Positions 10,901 through 18,558 of a stretch of DNA of 64,000 bases are shown here, piece after piece. Source of the DNA: Stentor roeselii (taxonomy: Eukaryota; Ciliophora; Heterotrichea; Heterotrichida; Stentoridae); NCBI GenBank assembly GCA_006503475.1, contig RSEH01000027.1, positions 149,231 through 213,230 of the forward strand, in the 5' to 3' direction. A program made the translations under genes and the position numbers. The notes under the pieces were generated by a model. That model saw only the letters and a list, made by a program, of their open reading frames with translations. It had not been told where the DNA came from and made no database searches. Every line of letters starts with the position of its first letter. Within the stretch, counting starts at the first letter, position 1.

Positions 10901-11006
10901 TCAGTAGTGTTAAAGTGTTTGAAGAGGGTGAAATCGTTGACAATGGAACTGACTTGAATTCTTCTTTTTCGATGGAAAAATCAAGAGTTTGGTATCTGTG
11001 GCTCAT
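4968..11006 (-). CDS. P4-ATPase-like / nucleotide cyclase fusion, paralogue 2
   Basis: A complete 2,012-residue multipass membrane protein. The order is: P4-ATPase-like half (about 1-1050), hydrophobic block, first cyclase domain (about 1330-1500), second hydrophobic block, and second cyclase domain (about 1820-2005). The family is the ciliate/apicomplexan guanylyl cyclase type with an ATPase unit, expected to make cGMP at cell or ciliary membranes. The key residues are degraded. The ATPase loop reads SEKVGVVS with Glu373 instead of Asp, the TGD site reads SSTSE, and the hinge reads CCDGASKM. In the first cyclase domain the metal Asp positions are Glu (YCEIFQF, about 1342) and Asn (NNENHF). 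In the second they are Lys (QVKILGF) and Glu (QGEKYF). Some fold motifs remain, such as HSGPVIAGVVG and VYGNDVEICKKV. The start is the ATG at 11,004-11,006. These are by-eye alignments; the protein may be a scaffold or pseudoenzyme. Confidence 0.88.
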   Translation of the reverse strand: MSHRYQTLDFSIEKEEFKSVPLSTISPSSNTLTLLKEILLNLQLSSFLQVLLDPYMIWFLFMLILSFLPFASILSLKLFLLLPFFLLLIIKQLKTFISFRSQLQFQSRINSQGVALSSAQAFSVRESKNIHQGDFFVIRKNEVSPCDCFILFIDNDSENCFVRKQDLDNPEELEKRSPVKETSEIIENEGLNLEILRNSIESLQVRTSPGSSLKELAGFIGIRSHSELIQVSYFNMVHSGDVVLECEWILCIAVSVGRETQCWIDYEFNLAKCQGSHFYHVRRTQFKSLVFIVFCIVLNAGLSRGSEKNGSVIESVFFSLVIFGFNLPVCIYLIFEIVEILNFCIVRKKFKDISVNSSQSLSKLAAVEYVLSEKVGVVSKRLVDVVFCIVSGTVYQETLLENEEEPLKRFSSFSTKKIRNSLNFCSFYQLQEELSVESYISKKWIFCISLAVCNSFQSKTSLLCINSIDKAAQNLSKKIGVDIVSRLGKTFVLIFNKCEYSFTTLIHEVLKAFSQVILLKDETSEVYYLVYKIINPDENSQTSQIFQDLDKTFPNQSKLLYFYLKIHQEDVKSLLFDYESAKKSQINQEQRLISVFSPLITRCKILGVLGFESTVPEETITSIKNIQKAGINFFLVSSTSEASILSTCHLLGMIKDLPVIHLNQFHTAAQAYTEMAVVLKRNLFEHTSKRRDSCQRDTEITGRVFMNRSEVVHPLMFDLGYLRKDLKIPKKVEKVEKFFISVSGEALDLVSRSKESIKAFVYLLFAAKGAAFYEMKPQHKKMLVSILQNGLGFEPVVMSVGCCDGASKMIAQADVGVKVLDEKNSNTFYSDISLKSFSSLEKLLLNLGFRISFQYRFISELQLFKTLSTVFLLFFFQSFCDFSSCAIIDYDLLVTSDLLISFLLILGASYFLNPSNELKSEFRRSAKVKTIFLDLSLLKQVFLAIFNSGIIVLITSQAFKAGLSSKGQAVDRETLSLVLFLSLQIALFIQVLFYPVYQKGFIFLCFAFFGILFLVVFQVFYGKLEKDYKSFEDSADFPCFWIVLGLTSGFMFVFTYGFMFCCGILQRNGNQSRFEEFRERFHLVFSDSLHWRFTGNLKKLNLDRWKLQFDDFRQEAEYRLKDYRRMRIVLRLYLGGFFIIQLLNISMEFAGKAVFLKIGNFSFLLGGLILILFLLSLFARISKIKLIEPAFFGLLISLSILKPLLDSSISSIPRYPIYTIIFVLDLNLNWRLTILKSLILYSVSIFALIYESLSTDPSGLPAKLSIWSLTSFFTTLLILFTSNLKDFHRRKEFHFQTKLSTELEKSSQILSYFLPDFIKLKSKDGINYVAEDKGTISVIYCEIFQFSSLLQENDPSDLCPIFDHLSKRLDFLSESCGVIKIQNNENHFLACAGLKDSEVLLDSSTLKVTHARRAVEFALAIIKEVEKSTLPGGKKVSLKIGIHSGPVIAGVVGSLKPELVLLGETVKIAKVLARTLIEVDSVQLSMNTFELLSDVQGLAFKESRVDFKRWVMDTKIVNYPSLNYDLDSLDDVYIRFIRRKSSFAALSLTSSRQNEQISESDTQQVRRFRTDDSRLKIFSRKSLKYLQDFVYPNNFKLTLTSLCRCTQEEKDFAQEYMTEIKECQMAGLFISLFCDFLLIICELALVLSQVKYSSYSRLVIIFTIEILMIFFYFFQKRYNLRRLLCFLLSFLYSLQFLSLLISSTVTGEHNLLYLIYYYYKYCLLCFFTGISFSKSLYFQLVLAFIWLVDLFKNYPDYQSTVYTFAYFCCNLALTYRQEVNMRNNLALKALFKQELQKTHQNLLQTLPPITSELEKISKNLEKISDVPLLQVKILGFREWAELRKPAEVIEVLSEVFSLFDQLCSQHSVYKVSTQGEKYFVIGYVSDKNRRTDEEVRNLANFAWALGKSVESVNEKFFTQFNVRVGIHLGQVFARAEGEKVVKFQVYGNDVEICKKVQRAGRDGKISVSSRVMRVLEMDQRIRFEEIGGLEFGEDGLSTFFMWKDEEVKGFEV

Positions 11007-12127
11007 TTTTACTTAATAAAATGATTGGGAATTTTGGGATTTTGATTAAGATTTGATTTAATTTTTTGAAATTTAGATTTAAGACTGATTGGATATTTTT
11101 GGAAAGAGTTGTAGAAGGGAAGGACTTTTGAGTATTAATGGCTTGATGAAGGTGGCTTAGGAGATACTTTTTAGATTAGGAGTAAATTATTTTAAAGCTT
11201 GATTTTTAGAGACTCTTTCAAAAGAATGCTTAGAAATCGCTTGGTTCGCAGATAAGAGAAAAATTAATTGACCATTTAGATTTTATATTGGAATAATAAA
11301 GGATTTGAGTTTTTTGTATTGAAATTTCTTTGAAAAAATTAAAGCGTTTGAACAGTTAGATGAATATTTTTAGAGTTTTAGGCTGTTAGAATAGATAAGA
11401 AACAACAAGAATTGCAGAGATTTTAATGTTTTTGGTTATGTTTAGATCGAAATTTAACTTTTTCTTCATTATCTAAAGAATTCGAATATATAATGATAAA
11501 TAGTCAAAGTCTAACAAAAGTTTATACAATGATAAAGGAGCAATAAGCAGGTATTACATGATATTGAAGTTTTTCCATATTCAAACCAAAAGTAAATCAA
11601 TATATTTAGTATCAATCTTAAGAAGTTAATAATTTGTTTCTCAAAATCTGTATTTTCTTTCAAATCGGAATTCCTTTCTTCTTTAATAAATCGAAATAAT
11701 TTAGAGGTTGAATAGTTAATAGTTTATATTTTTAGATTAATACTGCTTATAAATCACTTTCATTAATGCTTTATAAGATTGAATCTCATGTTTACTTTGG
11801 ATTAAGCTAATTTTAGTTATAGACTATTTCGTCTTTTATTAATTTATTATGGACATGCTTCGTAATCAAATTCTCGCACTATGGAATTTTGAATTGATTT
11901 AATATTAAATTTTTATAGTTAAACTTCTAGTAATTAAGAGCTGTTTTGAAGACAATCTATTAAATTTAAATGAAAAAAATATCTAAATTTTAATAAAATC
12001 AACTAAATATAATTAGTTCCAGTCAAATATCACCACAATAAACAAAAAATAATCATTTATTTTAATAATTCACAAAAATCAATTATATCTCTCATCAATA
12101 AATTCATTCATATAAAATCTTTCTATA
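11007..12127. other. AT-rich spacer without a recognised gene
   Basis: 1.1 kb between two minus-strand genes. I see no frame with coding character, no RNA gene and no repeat array. The right part lies immediately 3' of the RecQ-like gene. Confidence 0.55.
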
Positions 12128-13942
12128 TTAAAATTTTCGATTGGTTTCCTCAACCACTCCGAAATTTATCAAAGCTTGATTAATATGTCCTTGCATAATT
12201 TCACTTTCACTCCTAAAAGTATTAGCCATTCTTCGAATTGACTGCTTATCAAACTTCTTACTCTCAAAAGAATTCGCCCCTTCAAGTATTGTAATAACCC
12301 TCTCTTGAAGTTTTGCAATTTGCCGACTATTTGCAATAATTGCTTTGAAATACTCATCAAATTTTTTTAACTTCTTTTTATTGACTTCAATAAAAACTTT
12401 TTCATTTTTACAGCTTTCTTCTAAAATCTCTTCATAAATCATTTGGTTCACTGTTTCACAAATTAAAGAATCTTCATATCCATGTCGTTCTGCGTTGTTT
12501 TTCAAGCTGTTTATCAATATTTTAAGTAAATCTTCATAAGGTATTGGAGTATCTGCTGTAATTTCGAAGACTTTTTGCAAAATAAATTTTAAGTCTCTTT
12601 TTAAAATTAGGGAAGAAGATATTAATAAACAATTATCGCAAATATTGCAGCAGGGAATTTCGAATCCGAAGTAGTTGGCTATTTGAATATTGCGACATTT
12701 GGTTTTGGTTTCGAGAAAATGGATAAAATTGTAAAACATCTTAAAGTGTGGTTTAGGGTCAGACCGTGTCCTTGAAATAGCATTTAAATTAAAGAATCGA
12801 TCATTATTTTTATAACAAACAACAACATCTATTTTGAGCTGCTTGTGGTTAATTATATCTATACTGCCGAAGAACTCTTCAATAGTTTTCGGAAGTGACT
12901 GAAAAATGATAAACTTCAAATCAGTATGAGATTTCAAAATAATCGAATTTGAAGATGTAACTAAGACTTTAATTTCCCCATTTTTCCATTGATTTCTAAT
13001 AAAATTTTTCTCATCCTTCTGTATCAAAGAGTTATAAAATTGAGATCGTATTCCAACTTGAAGTAAATTTTCATTAAAAATTTTCATATACTCATTAGAA
13101 TTGACGAAAACAGCTCCTTGCAATCCAGAATACTCCTGTTTAACAAATTTAGCCAAATCCGAATACCCCAGATTTTCCCTGACTTTAAAGCAAAGATTTT
13201 CTACCCTCGGACCTGGATTCAAAACAACCGGGCCAAGCCTTTTAAATCCATTTTCAATATTCTCTGCCATTTGCTTTCTCTTAACCACATCAAATGTAAC
13301 TATTCTTGTCTCTAAGAACTTTTCATGTAAACTTTCAATTACCTTACAAATTTCATCATTTTCTTCTGCAAAAGGTTCAAAACAATCGAAAAAAACAACC
13401 ATTTCGAAATTTTTTCTTTCCAAAAAATACTCAAGGTCAGCTTTGTCGAAGTTTCGCTTTGAACTTTTAAAAGGAAAGAAAAAAATTTGAAGATCTTTTG
13501 GAATTTCTTCAATTACACTTTCGACTTGTTTACATTTGAAATTTGATTGGAAGGTTTCGAATAGAGCTGGAATCATTGAGTCATTTCTGAGGATTAATAG
13601 CAAATCGCAACCGTTTGAGACCAGGGTCGTCAGAATTTTTATTCTGAGGTTGTAAGGAAGAAATGATAAGACTAAGCGGTTTAGTGATATAGTGTGGATT
13701 ATTTCAAGTTCTTCTTTAGAAAGACTTGATAAGAGATTGAATGGAAATAATTTTAATTTCCTTTCTGAGGCCTGACTTGATGAAGATGGTTGAGTGAATC
13801 TTGACTGACTCATAACAGTGCTTTTAAGTAGAGATCCAAGCACAGGAGTTGAAGGAAGAGAAAATTTTTTAACTGAAACCGGTTTCTTCAAAGATTCCGA
13901 AACACATGTAATGAACCCTGAGACTTTCATCTTTCGTTCCAT
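12128..13942 (-). CDS. RecQ-shaped protein without ATPase motifs (pseudo-helicase)
   Basis: 604 residues that follow RecQ from the helicase lobes into the zinc-binding subdomain. Recognisable pieces are GAVFVNSNEYM (about 276-286, like RecQ GIIYCNSRAKV), the segment QFYNSLIQKDEKN (YHAGL region), NGEIKVLVTS (like DLQIVVAT), and CRNIQIANYFG with CCNICDNC (about 416-438), which matches the RecQ zinc site CRR...YFG...CGNCD.C. The ATPase machinery is missing. The Walker A place reads LRNDSM (about 118-123) instead of TGGGKS, the DEAH place reads FFDCFE (about 184-189), and the motif VI region (GRAGRDG) reads GSIDIIN. An RQC-like C-terminal part follows. Known RecQ enzymes unwind DNA using ATP; this one should not. 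A structural DNA-binding or partner-binding role is an inference. Gene context: divergent from the 14,092 gene across 149 bp. Confidence 0.75.
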   Translation of the reverse strand: MERKMKVSGFITCVSESLKKPVSVKKFSLPSTPVLGSLLKSTVMSQSRFTQPSSSSQASERKLKLFPFNLLSSLSKEELEIIHTISLNRLVLSFLPYNLRIKILTTLVSNGCDLLLILRNDSMIPALFETFQSNFKCKQVESVIEEIPKDLQIFFFPFKSSKRNFDKADLEYFLERKNFEMVVFFDCFEPFAEENDEICKVIESLHEKFLETRIVTFDVVKRKQMAENIENGFKRLGPVVLNPGPRVENLCFKVRENLGYSDLAKFVKQEYSGLQGAVFVNSNEYMKIFNENLLQVGIRSQFYNSLIQKDEKNFIRNQWKNGEIKVLVTSSNSIILKSHTDLKFIIFQSLPKTIEEFFGSIDIINHKQLKIDVVVCYKNNDRFFNLNAISRTRSDPKPHFKMFYNFIHFLETKTKCRNIQIANYFGFEIPCCNICDNCLLISSSLILKRDLKFILQKVFEITADTPIPYEDLLKILINSLKNNAERHGYEDSLICETVNQMIYEEILEESCKNEKVFIEVNKKKLKKFDEYFKAIIANSRQIAKLQERVITILEGANSFESKKFDKQSIRRMANTFRSESEIMQGHINQALINFGVVEETNRKF

Positions 13943-14091
13943 TTAAATTTATATTCATATCAATAAAATCACCATAAAAAACCTAATATAATATTTACCA
14001 GCCTAAAAAATTTCAATCAAAACAACAAAAACCTTAACCTCTCATATCCTACCCAAATAACCTTAACTCTTAAACCTCAAATCTCCAATAA
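13943..14091. promoter_or_regulatory. Shared 149-bp divergent promoter region
   Basis: It lies between the RecQ-like gene (minus) and the 1,000-residue gene (plus). The minus side carries ATATAAATTTAAATG and the plus side CAATAAATG directly at the start codons. Shared control is inferred from the spacing. Confidence 0.45.
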
Positions 14092-17000
14092 ATGAAAAAC
14101 GCTTCAAAATCAAGAACTCGAAGAAATTCCAAGTCAATCGATTTAAAAACGCCAATCTTAAAACGTGGTTTTTACAATGACCGCTTTCACTTAAACGAAG
14201 CCTCCACACTTTTAAACACAACAGAAAACCCTTCAAAATCAAAAAACCTTGAAAAATTACGTCTTCCTCATTTATCAATTCCAGAAAAGTCTCGTTCAGA
14301 CCGTAGCCGAAGCCAAAACCCTTCAATTTCAGAAGACTCTTTATCAGACTCTCTTTCAGACTCTTTAAACCTGGTAACTTCCCTTTGGACTCTGAAGCAA
14401 ATCCCTTTAGACTGGCAAGAAACAAGCAAATCCTGCCTTTTACAGCTTCCTCGTTCAAAAGCAACACAAATCATCTCCTCAGAGCTGAAGTCTCTCAAAG
14501 AAGGGTCTTCACCCCTTCAACAGATGCTAAAATCAATAACGAGCCGTGAGGCGAGTTTAAATTCAATAACAGAGCTAAACAATTACCTCAAGTCTTCACC
14601 TTGGCTAAGCCTAAAAGAAGTCCATCTTCAATGTGCAGAGCTGTTACATGGTCATCGTCTTTTCACCTTAAACGCAATTGAAAGTATTTCAAAGTGGCGA
14701 AGTTTCTTAACAAATTCTTTAAAAGTCCATAACTTGCCAGTTGGGTTTTTAGAATGTAAATTTGAAGGTGTTAACTATTTGTTGAAGATGGGAACTGACC
14801 TTGACTTTTTAAAACAATCGGAATTTGCGAAAGTTCTTAGTTTCTCTGAGGAACATGACCCTTTACTTGTAGCGCCTTCTATTCCCATTGGAAAAAATGA
14901 AAGAGGAAGGAAGAGAGATGTGAATTATTTTTTAGATGAAGGCTCTGTCATTGTTCCTATTCCTTCTTTTTTAATGGCTAGGGTCAAGGAAGCAGAGGAT
15001 TTTATTAGGAATGAAGAAGAGTTTGTTAGGTTTCAACAGGAAACTACTCCTGAAAAACTTGCTTTGTTGTTTTCACCTCAGGTCTTGGAAGAAATTGTTG
15101 AAGAAGAGATTGGAAAGGAAATTAAGATGGTTGTTGAGAAGGTTAGAGAAGAGGTGGATGAGGAAAAAAGGAAAAATCGAAAGGAAAGGAAGGAAAATAG
15201 AAAAGCGAATAATTTGGTCAAGGATGTTGTTGAGAAGGTCATTGAAGAGGAAATTTTTGATATTGTCCAGATGGAGGTGTTGATGGAAAAGAAAGATGTT
15301 CAGGTTAAGGAAAATGAGAAACTTGCTGAGATTATTTTTAATTCACTTTTAGACGACCTGGCAAACGACATGCTTCCTTTAGCAAGTACCTCATATTCAA
15401 AATCCTACGAATCCGCAAGACAAAAAAAAGAACAAGAATTAAAATCTCAATCAGAATATCTCGACAAGCTCTTAAAAGACCTATTCGTTAATTTATTCGA
15501 GGACTTCTTAAAACTATCCTCAAAAGACCTGGCCTTAGAGACCTTAAAAGAATTCCGTCGTGCACGAGAAGAAGAAAGTTCCTTATACGTTGTAAAGTCT
15601 CCTTTAATGGACGAGATCGGTTTAGACTTCGCGACATTGGAGTACTTTTCAGACCTTTCTGAAATGCGTTGGATTCCTCTTCACCTTCAAGAAGAGCAGC
15701 TAATCGACGTTTTAAACGAGTACTACTCAGTATCCCCTGACGAAAACGAAGCTTTTATTCCAAGTATCGATGAACTAATGATAGAAACCACGAAACTGGC
15801 AGACCCTTGTTGGTACTGGGCTGTTAAAGGCACCCTTATCCTTGGATTTCTCGTCTTTTCCACTGACTGCTTCAATAAAACAGGGAAAAAAATCATTGTT
15901 CATCATGTTTCAAGCTTGTATTGGAATAAGTACTTTGATATTCTTGCCTCTGCTACTCAACATCTTTGGAAAGTCGCTCCTTCTGATGAAATCAGAATCA
16001 ATTTGTTTACACCTGCAGGGAATGACTTGACTCCTGATGTTAAAAGAGTCTTCACTGAACAAGGATTCAAGTGGAAAGCGACTTGTCCTGTCAATGACTC
16101 GAAAAATCAAATTGTTGTACTTGGAAAGTCGAAAAATCGTAAAAGCTCAAATCCGGCTTTGATGAACTTTTGTCTTAAGTGTAGTGAAGTTATTCGTTGT
16201 AATGAGGAAAGAGTTGATGCCAGAATGGATGGTGAACATTTTAAAAGAGTTGGAAATCGACAAAATATGCTTCATGCACTTTTAGCACTTTTTGGAAAAA
16301 TTGAAAATAATGATTTGAAGGTTTCTGAGAAGGTTCAGAATAAATTGCAGGGAATTGTTAATAGTTTGTTCAAGACTATGAATGAAACGCAGAGTTTTTC
16401 TTTTCCTTCTATGACTGGGACTACTTCTGACCAGCAGTTGAAAGAGTTTTTAGCTGTTCAGGGTCTAACCTTCGAAGACACAGAACCAAGTAAAAAGACC
16501 TCAGCATCAGTTCTCGAATTAAAATTCAGATGGATCGGGTGCACAAATTTTTCTCTTCAAATAAGAGGCAGATCATACCGATACTTAAGATTCCGTAGTT
16601 CAAACTTAAATTGCATCAAGCTTGCAGATGATATCGAGTTTTATATAATTCCAACAGAACTTCCTAACCTTCAAGCTTTTTTCATGAAGGCTGCTGACCT
16701 AAGCCAGTCATTATCTCGAACTTTAAACCAAGGCCTTGACATGTTTTGCTTTGTGGAGCAGGTGGTCGGGGTGACGACTGAGACAGTTAAAGAAATTTGG
16801 GTTCCTTGCTTTAATTTTGAATCTTCTGAAAGGATTGAGTGGATTAAAGGATATGAAATCACACCACAAAATGAAGGAGTTGAAAAGATTTTTGTTAGTA
16901 GTTGTGATGAAAAGGTACAGTTGAATATGAACTTGTTTGAAATTCCTGATGGACTTTTGTATGCTGATAATAAGTACGGACCGGTTTTTATTAATGAGTT

Positions 17001-17094
17001 TATTTTTGGATTACTTTATACGAAAGGGGATAAAATTTTGGATATTCCACTTTTTACTTGTCTTGTGAAACCTGAGGATTGGGTTAAAGTTTAA
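14092..17094 (+). CDS. Large uncharacterised protein, acidic/coiled middle and globular C-terminal half
   Basis: 1,000 residues, not recognised as a named family. The N-terminus (1-110) is basic and Ser-rich, with a small Asp-Ser-Leu repeat (DSLSDSLSDSL, about 82-92), and looks disordered. Residues about 330-440 are very rich in Glu, Lys and Val and look helical or coiled-coil. Around residues 560-690 a mixed alpha/beta stretch includes WYWAVKGTLILGFLVFSTD and a later IVVLGKSK strand. That region has a weak GNAT-like rhythm (strand, amphipathic helix, then FTEQGFKW), but I could not identify an acetyl-CoA loop. No signal peptide or membrane segment is seen. The start ATG follows CAATAA. The next gene begins 79 nt downstream on the same strand. 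The reading frame is certain; the function is unknown. Confidence 0.8.
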   Translation: MKNASKSRTRRNSKSIDLKTPILKRGFYNDRFHLNEASTLLNTTENPSKSKNLEKLRLPHLSIPEKSRSDRSRSQNPSISEDSLSDSLSDSLNLVTSLWTLKQIPLDWQETSKSCLLQLPRSKATQIISSELKSLKEGSSPLQQMLKSITSREASLNSITELNNYLKSSPWLSLKEVHLQCAELLHGHRLFTLNAIESISKWRSFLTNSLKVHNLPVGFLECKFEGVNYLLKMGTDLDFLKQSEFAKVLSFSEEHDPLLVAPSIPIGKNERGRKRDVNYFLDEGSVIVPIPSFLMARVKEAEDFIRNEEEFVRFQQETTPEKLALLFSPQVLEEIVEEEIGKEIKMVVEKVREEVDEEKRKNRKERKENRKANNLVKDVVEKVIEEEIFDIVQMEVLMEKKDVQVKENEKLAEIIFNSLLDDLANDMLPLASTSYSKSYESARQKKEQELKSQSEYLDKLLKDLFVNLFEDFLKLSSKDLALETLKEFRRAREEESSLYVVKSPLMDEIGLDFATLEYFSDLSEMRWIPLHLQEEQLIDVLNEYYSVSPDENEAFIPSIDELMIETTKLADPCWYWAVKGTLILGFLVFSTDCFNKTGKKIIVHHVSSLYWNKYFDILASATQHLWKVAPSDEIRINLFTPAGNDLTPDVKRVFTEQGFKWKATCPVNDSKNQIVVLGKSKNRKSSNPALMNFCLKCSEVIRCNEERVDARMDGEHFKRVGNRQNMLHALLALFGKIENNDLKVSEKVQNKLQGIVNSLFKTMNETQSFSFPSMTGTTSDQQLKEFLAVQGLTFEDTEPSKKTSASVLELKFRWIGCTNFSLQIRGRSYRYLRFRSSNLNCIKLADDIEFYIIPTELPNLQAFFMKAADLSQSLSRTLNQGLDMFCFVEQVVGVTTETVKEIWVPCFNFESSERIEWIKGYEITPQNEGVEKIFVSSCDEKVQLNMNLFEIPDGLLYADNKYGPVFINEFIFGLLYTKGDKILDIPLFTCLVKPEDWVKV

Positions 17095-17173
17095 ATTTAG
17101 AGAATGTAATAATTCATCTTAATTTAAAACCCTTAAAAATACCAACACCCAAAACTCCTCACCCAAAAAATAA

Positions 17174-18271
17174 ATGTATCTAAAATCTCTCCTGATACTT
17201 TTCATCTCATTCTCAATCCAACTTTACATCCTGACTCGTCCATTACCCTCAAAAGTCTTCCAATCAGTAGACTCGCGTTGCAATCCATTCAAATGTCTAA
17301 AGCCTCACCTAACAACAAAAGACGGTTACCTAATAAGTTCCTTCCGAATACTAGGAAAGTCCCCAGTTTTAGTAATTCCTCGTTTTTCCGGTTCAGGCGA
17401 AGACTTCTTACTAACCTTCGAAGATACTTCATTAGGTCATTTTCTCGCCTCCCTCGGCCTTGACGTATCTTTGCTGAACTTACGAGGAAGTCTGCATCAC
17501 GAGTCTTTAAACCCATCCTTAAACAACTCAAACTCACAGACCTTCTGGAAATTCACACCAATCGAAAGCCTTTCATTAGACCTCCAAGCTTATCTTCAAA
17601 TGTTAGTCAAAAGTACCAACACCTCTAAAGTCAACTTGATAGTCTTCGGGGAATACGGCTCAATAGTCGCTGCGCTGCTAGCAGCGCAGGTGGAAATGAG
17701 TAAAATGGTAAAAAAAGTTGTTTGGATAGGCCCTGGATGTAGATCTTTACATCAGGAAAGCTTGGTAAATCGCTTTTTAACGTCAAAAAAAGGAGTGGAA
17801 ATCTTGAAGTTACTTGGAATTCAGAAAGTTTTTGGAAAAAGATCGGTTTTTTTTGGACAACTTGTAGAGGTCTTTCCTTTTGTTTTGAAAGGGTTTGGGA
17901 AACATGGAAGGATTTGGGAAGACTGCAGGACTTGCAGCTTTTATGAAATTTTGGCTACTGAGAATGTTTCGGTTGAAAGTCTTGAGTTTTGGGAGAGAAA
18001 TGATGGAGGAAGAAGAATGGAAAAATTGAAGGATTTTGGAAGAGAGAGGAATTTGAAGGTGTATGGAAGAGATAGTCCTCCTTTTTTGAACTTTTCAAGG
18101 ATACAGCAGGATTTTCATTTATTTTTGTCTTCTCAGTGTGAAATACCTGAGTTTTTAAAGGATTTGAGAGGTGAGAGAAGGATATTTCCCCAAGATTTAT
18201 CATCATTAGTATTTTCAAAAGATGCAAGTTACCACCAACATCTTAAATCCGTACTCACAAATAACCCTTGA
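17174..18271 (+). CDS. Acid-lipase-like alpha/beta hydrolase, nucleophile Ser missing
   Basis: 365 residues with an N-terminal hydrophobic signal or anchor (3-20), so probably secreted or lysosomal. Residues 46-60 (LTTKDGYLISSFRIL) match the N-terminal mark of gastric/lysosomal acid lipases (TEDGYIL..RI). Residues 84-105, with FLASLGLDVSLLNLRG, match the ...LADAGYDVWLGNSRG region. The nucleophile elbow, normally GHSQG after a hydrophobic strand, reads FGEYG at 158-162, so Glu160 sits at the Ser position. The oxyanion HG loop reads PRFSG, and no clear catalytic His motif is seen near the C-terminus. The family normally hydrolyses lipid esters; this copy is probably inactive or differently used. 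The C-terminal 150 residues diverge strongly. Start context is AAAATAAATG. Confidence 0.7.
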   Translation: MYLKSLLILFISFSIQLYILTRPLPSKVFQSVDSRCNPFKCLKPHLTTKDGYLISSFRILGKSPVLVIPRFSGSGEDFLLTFEDTSLGHFLASLGLDVSLLNLRGSLHHESLNPSLNNSNSQTFWKFTPIESLSLDLQAYLQMLVKSTNTSKVNLIVFGEYGSIVAALLAAQVEMSKMVKKVVWIGPGCRSLHQESLVNRFLTSKKGVEILKLLGIQKVFGKRSVFFGQLVEVFPFVLKGFGKHGRIWEDCRTCSFYEILATENVSVESLEFWERNDGGRRMEKLKDFGRERNLKVYGRDSPPFLNFSRIQQDFHLFLSSQCEIPEFLKDLRGERRIFPQDLSSLVFSKDASYHQHLKSVLTNNP

Positions 18272-18334
18272 CTTCATTTTCATTAAACTACTCGTTTCTA
18301 ACTACTTAATCACTGAGGTTATTAATGATTGATG

Positions 18335-18538
18335 TTAAATAGTTGAATAAGCCTCATCTTTGTAAGGATTCATATACTTATCACAGTTATCACAACAATT
18401 GCAACATCTTTCCTTAAGCGGGTACCACCAACAAGCACAGCACTGTTTTATTTTATCCTTCGTGAAAACCACACATCTGTAGCATGTCTGACAGACAACA
18501 ACGACTCCTTTACAAAAACTAGTCCAACAAGCTCCCAT
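18335..18538 (-). CDS. Tiny Cys-rich protein, probably lipid-modified
   Basis: 67 residues with 13 Cys, several as CC or CxxC pairs (CQTCYRC, CCAC, CCNCC, CDNC). It begins MGACWTSFC, so Gly2 could be myristoylated with nearby palmitoylated Cys, which would tether it to a membrane; this is an inference. No signal peptide is seen and there is only a short hydrophobic VVVV patch. The ATG lies behind AATAAAGTATAA, the same start context as its neighbours, which supports a real gene despite its length. It sits between the lipase-like gene (convergent, 63 bp) and BBS5 (same strand, 20 bp). The family is not recognised; it may bind metal. Confidence 0.6.
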   Translation of the reverse strand: MGACWTSFCKGVVVVCQTCYRCVVFTKDKIKQCCACWWYPLKERCCNCCDNCDKYMNPYKDEAYSTI

Positions 18539-18558
18539 TTATACTTTATTACAAATTT

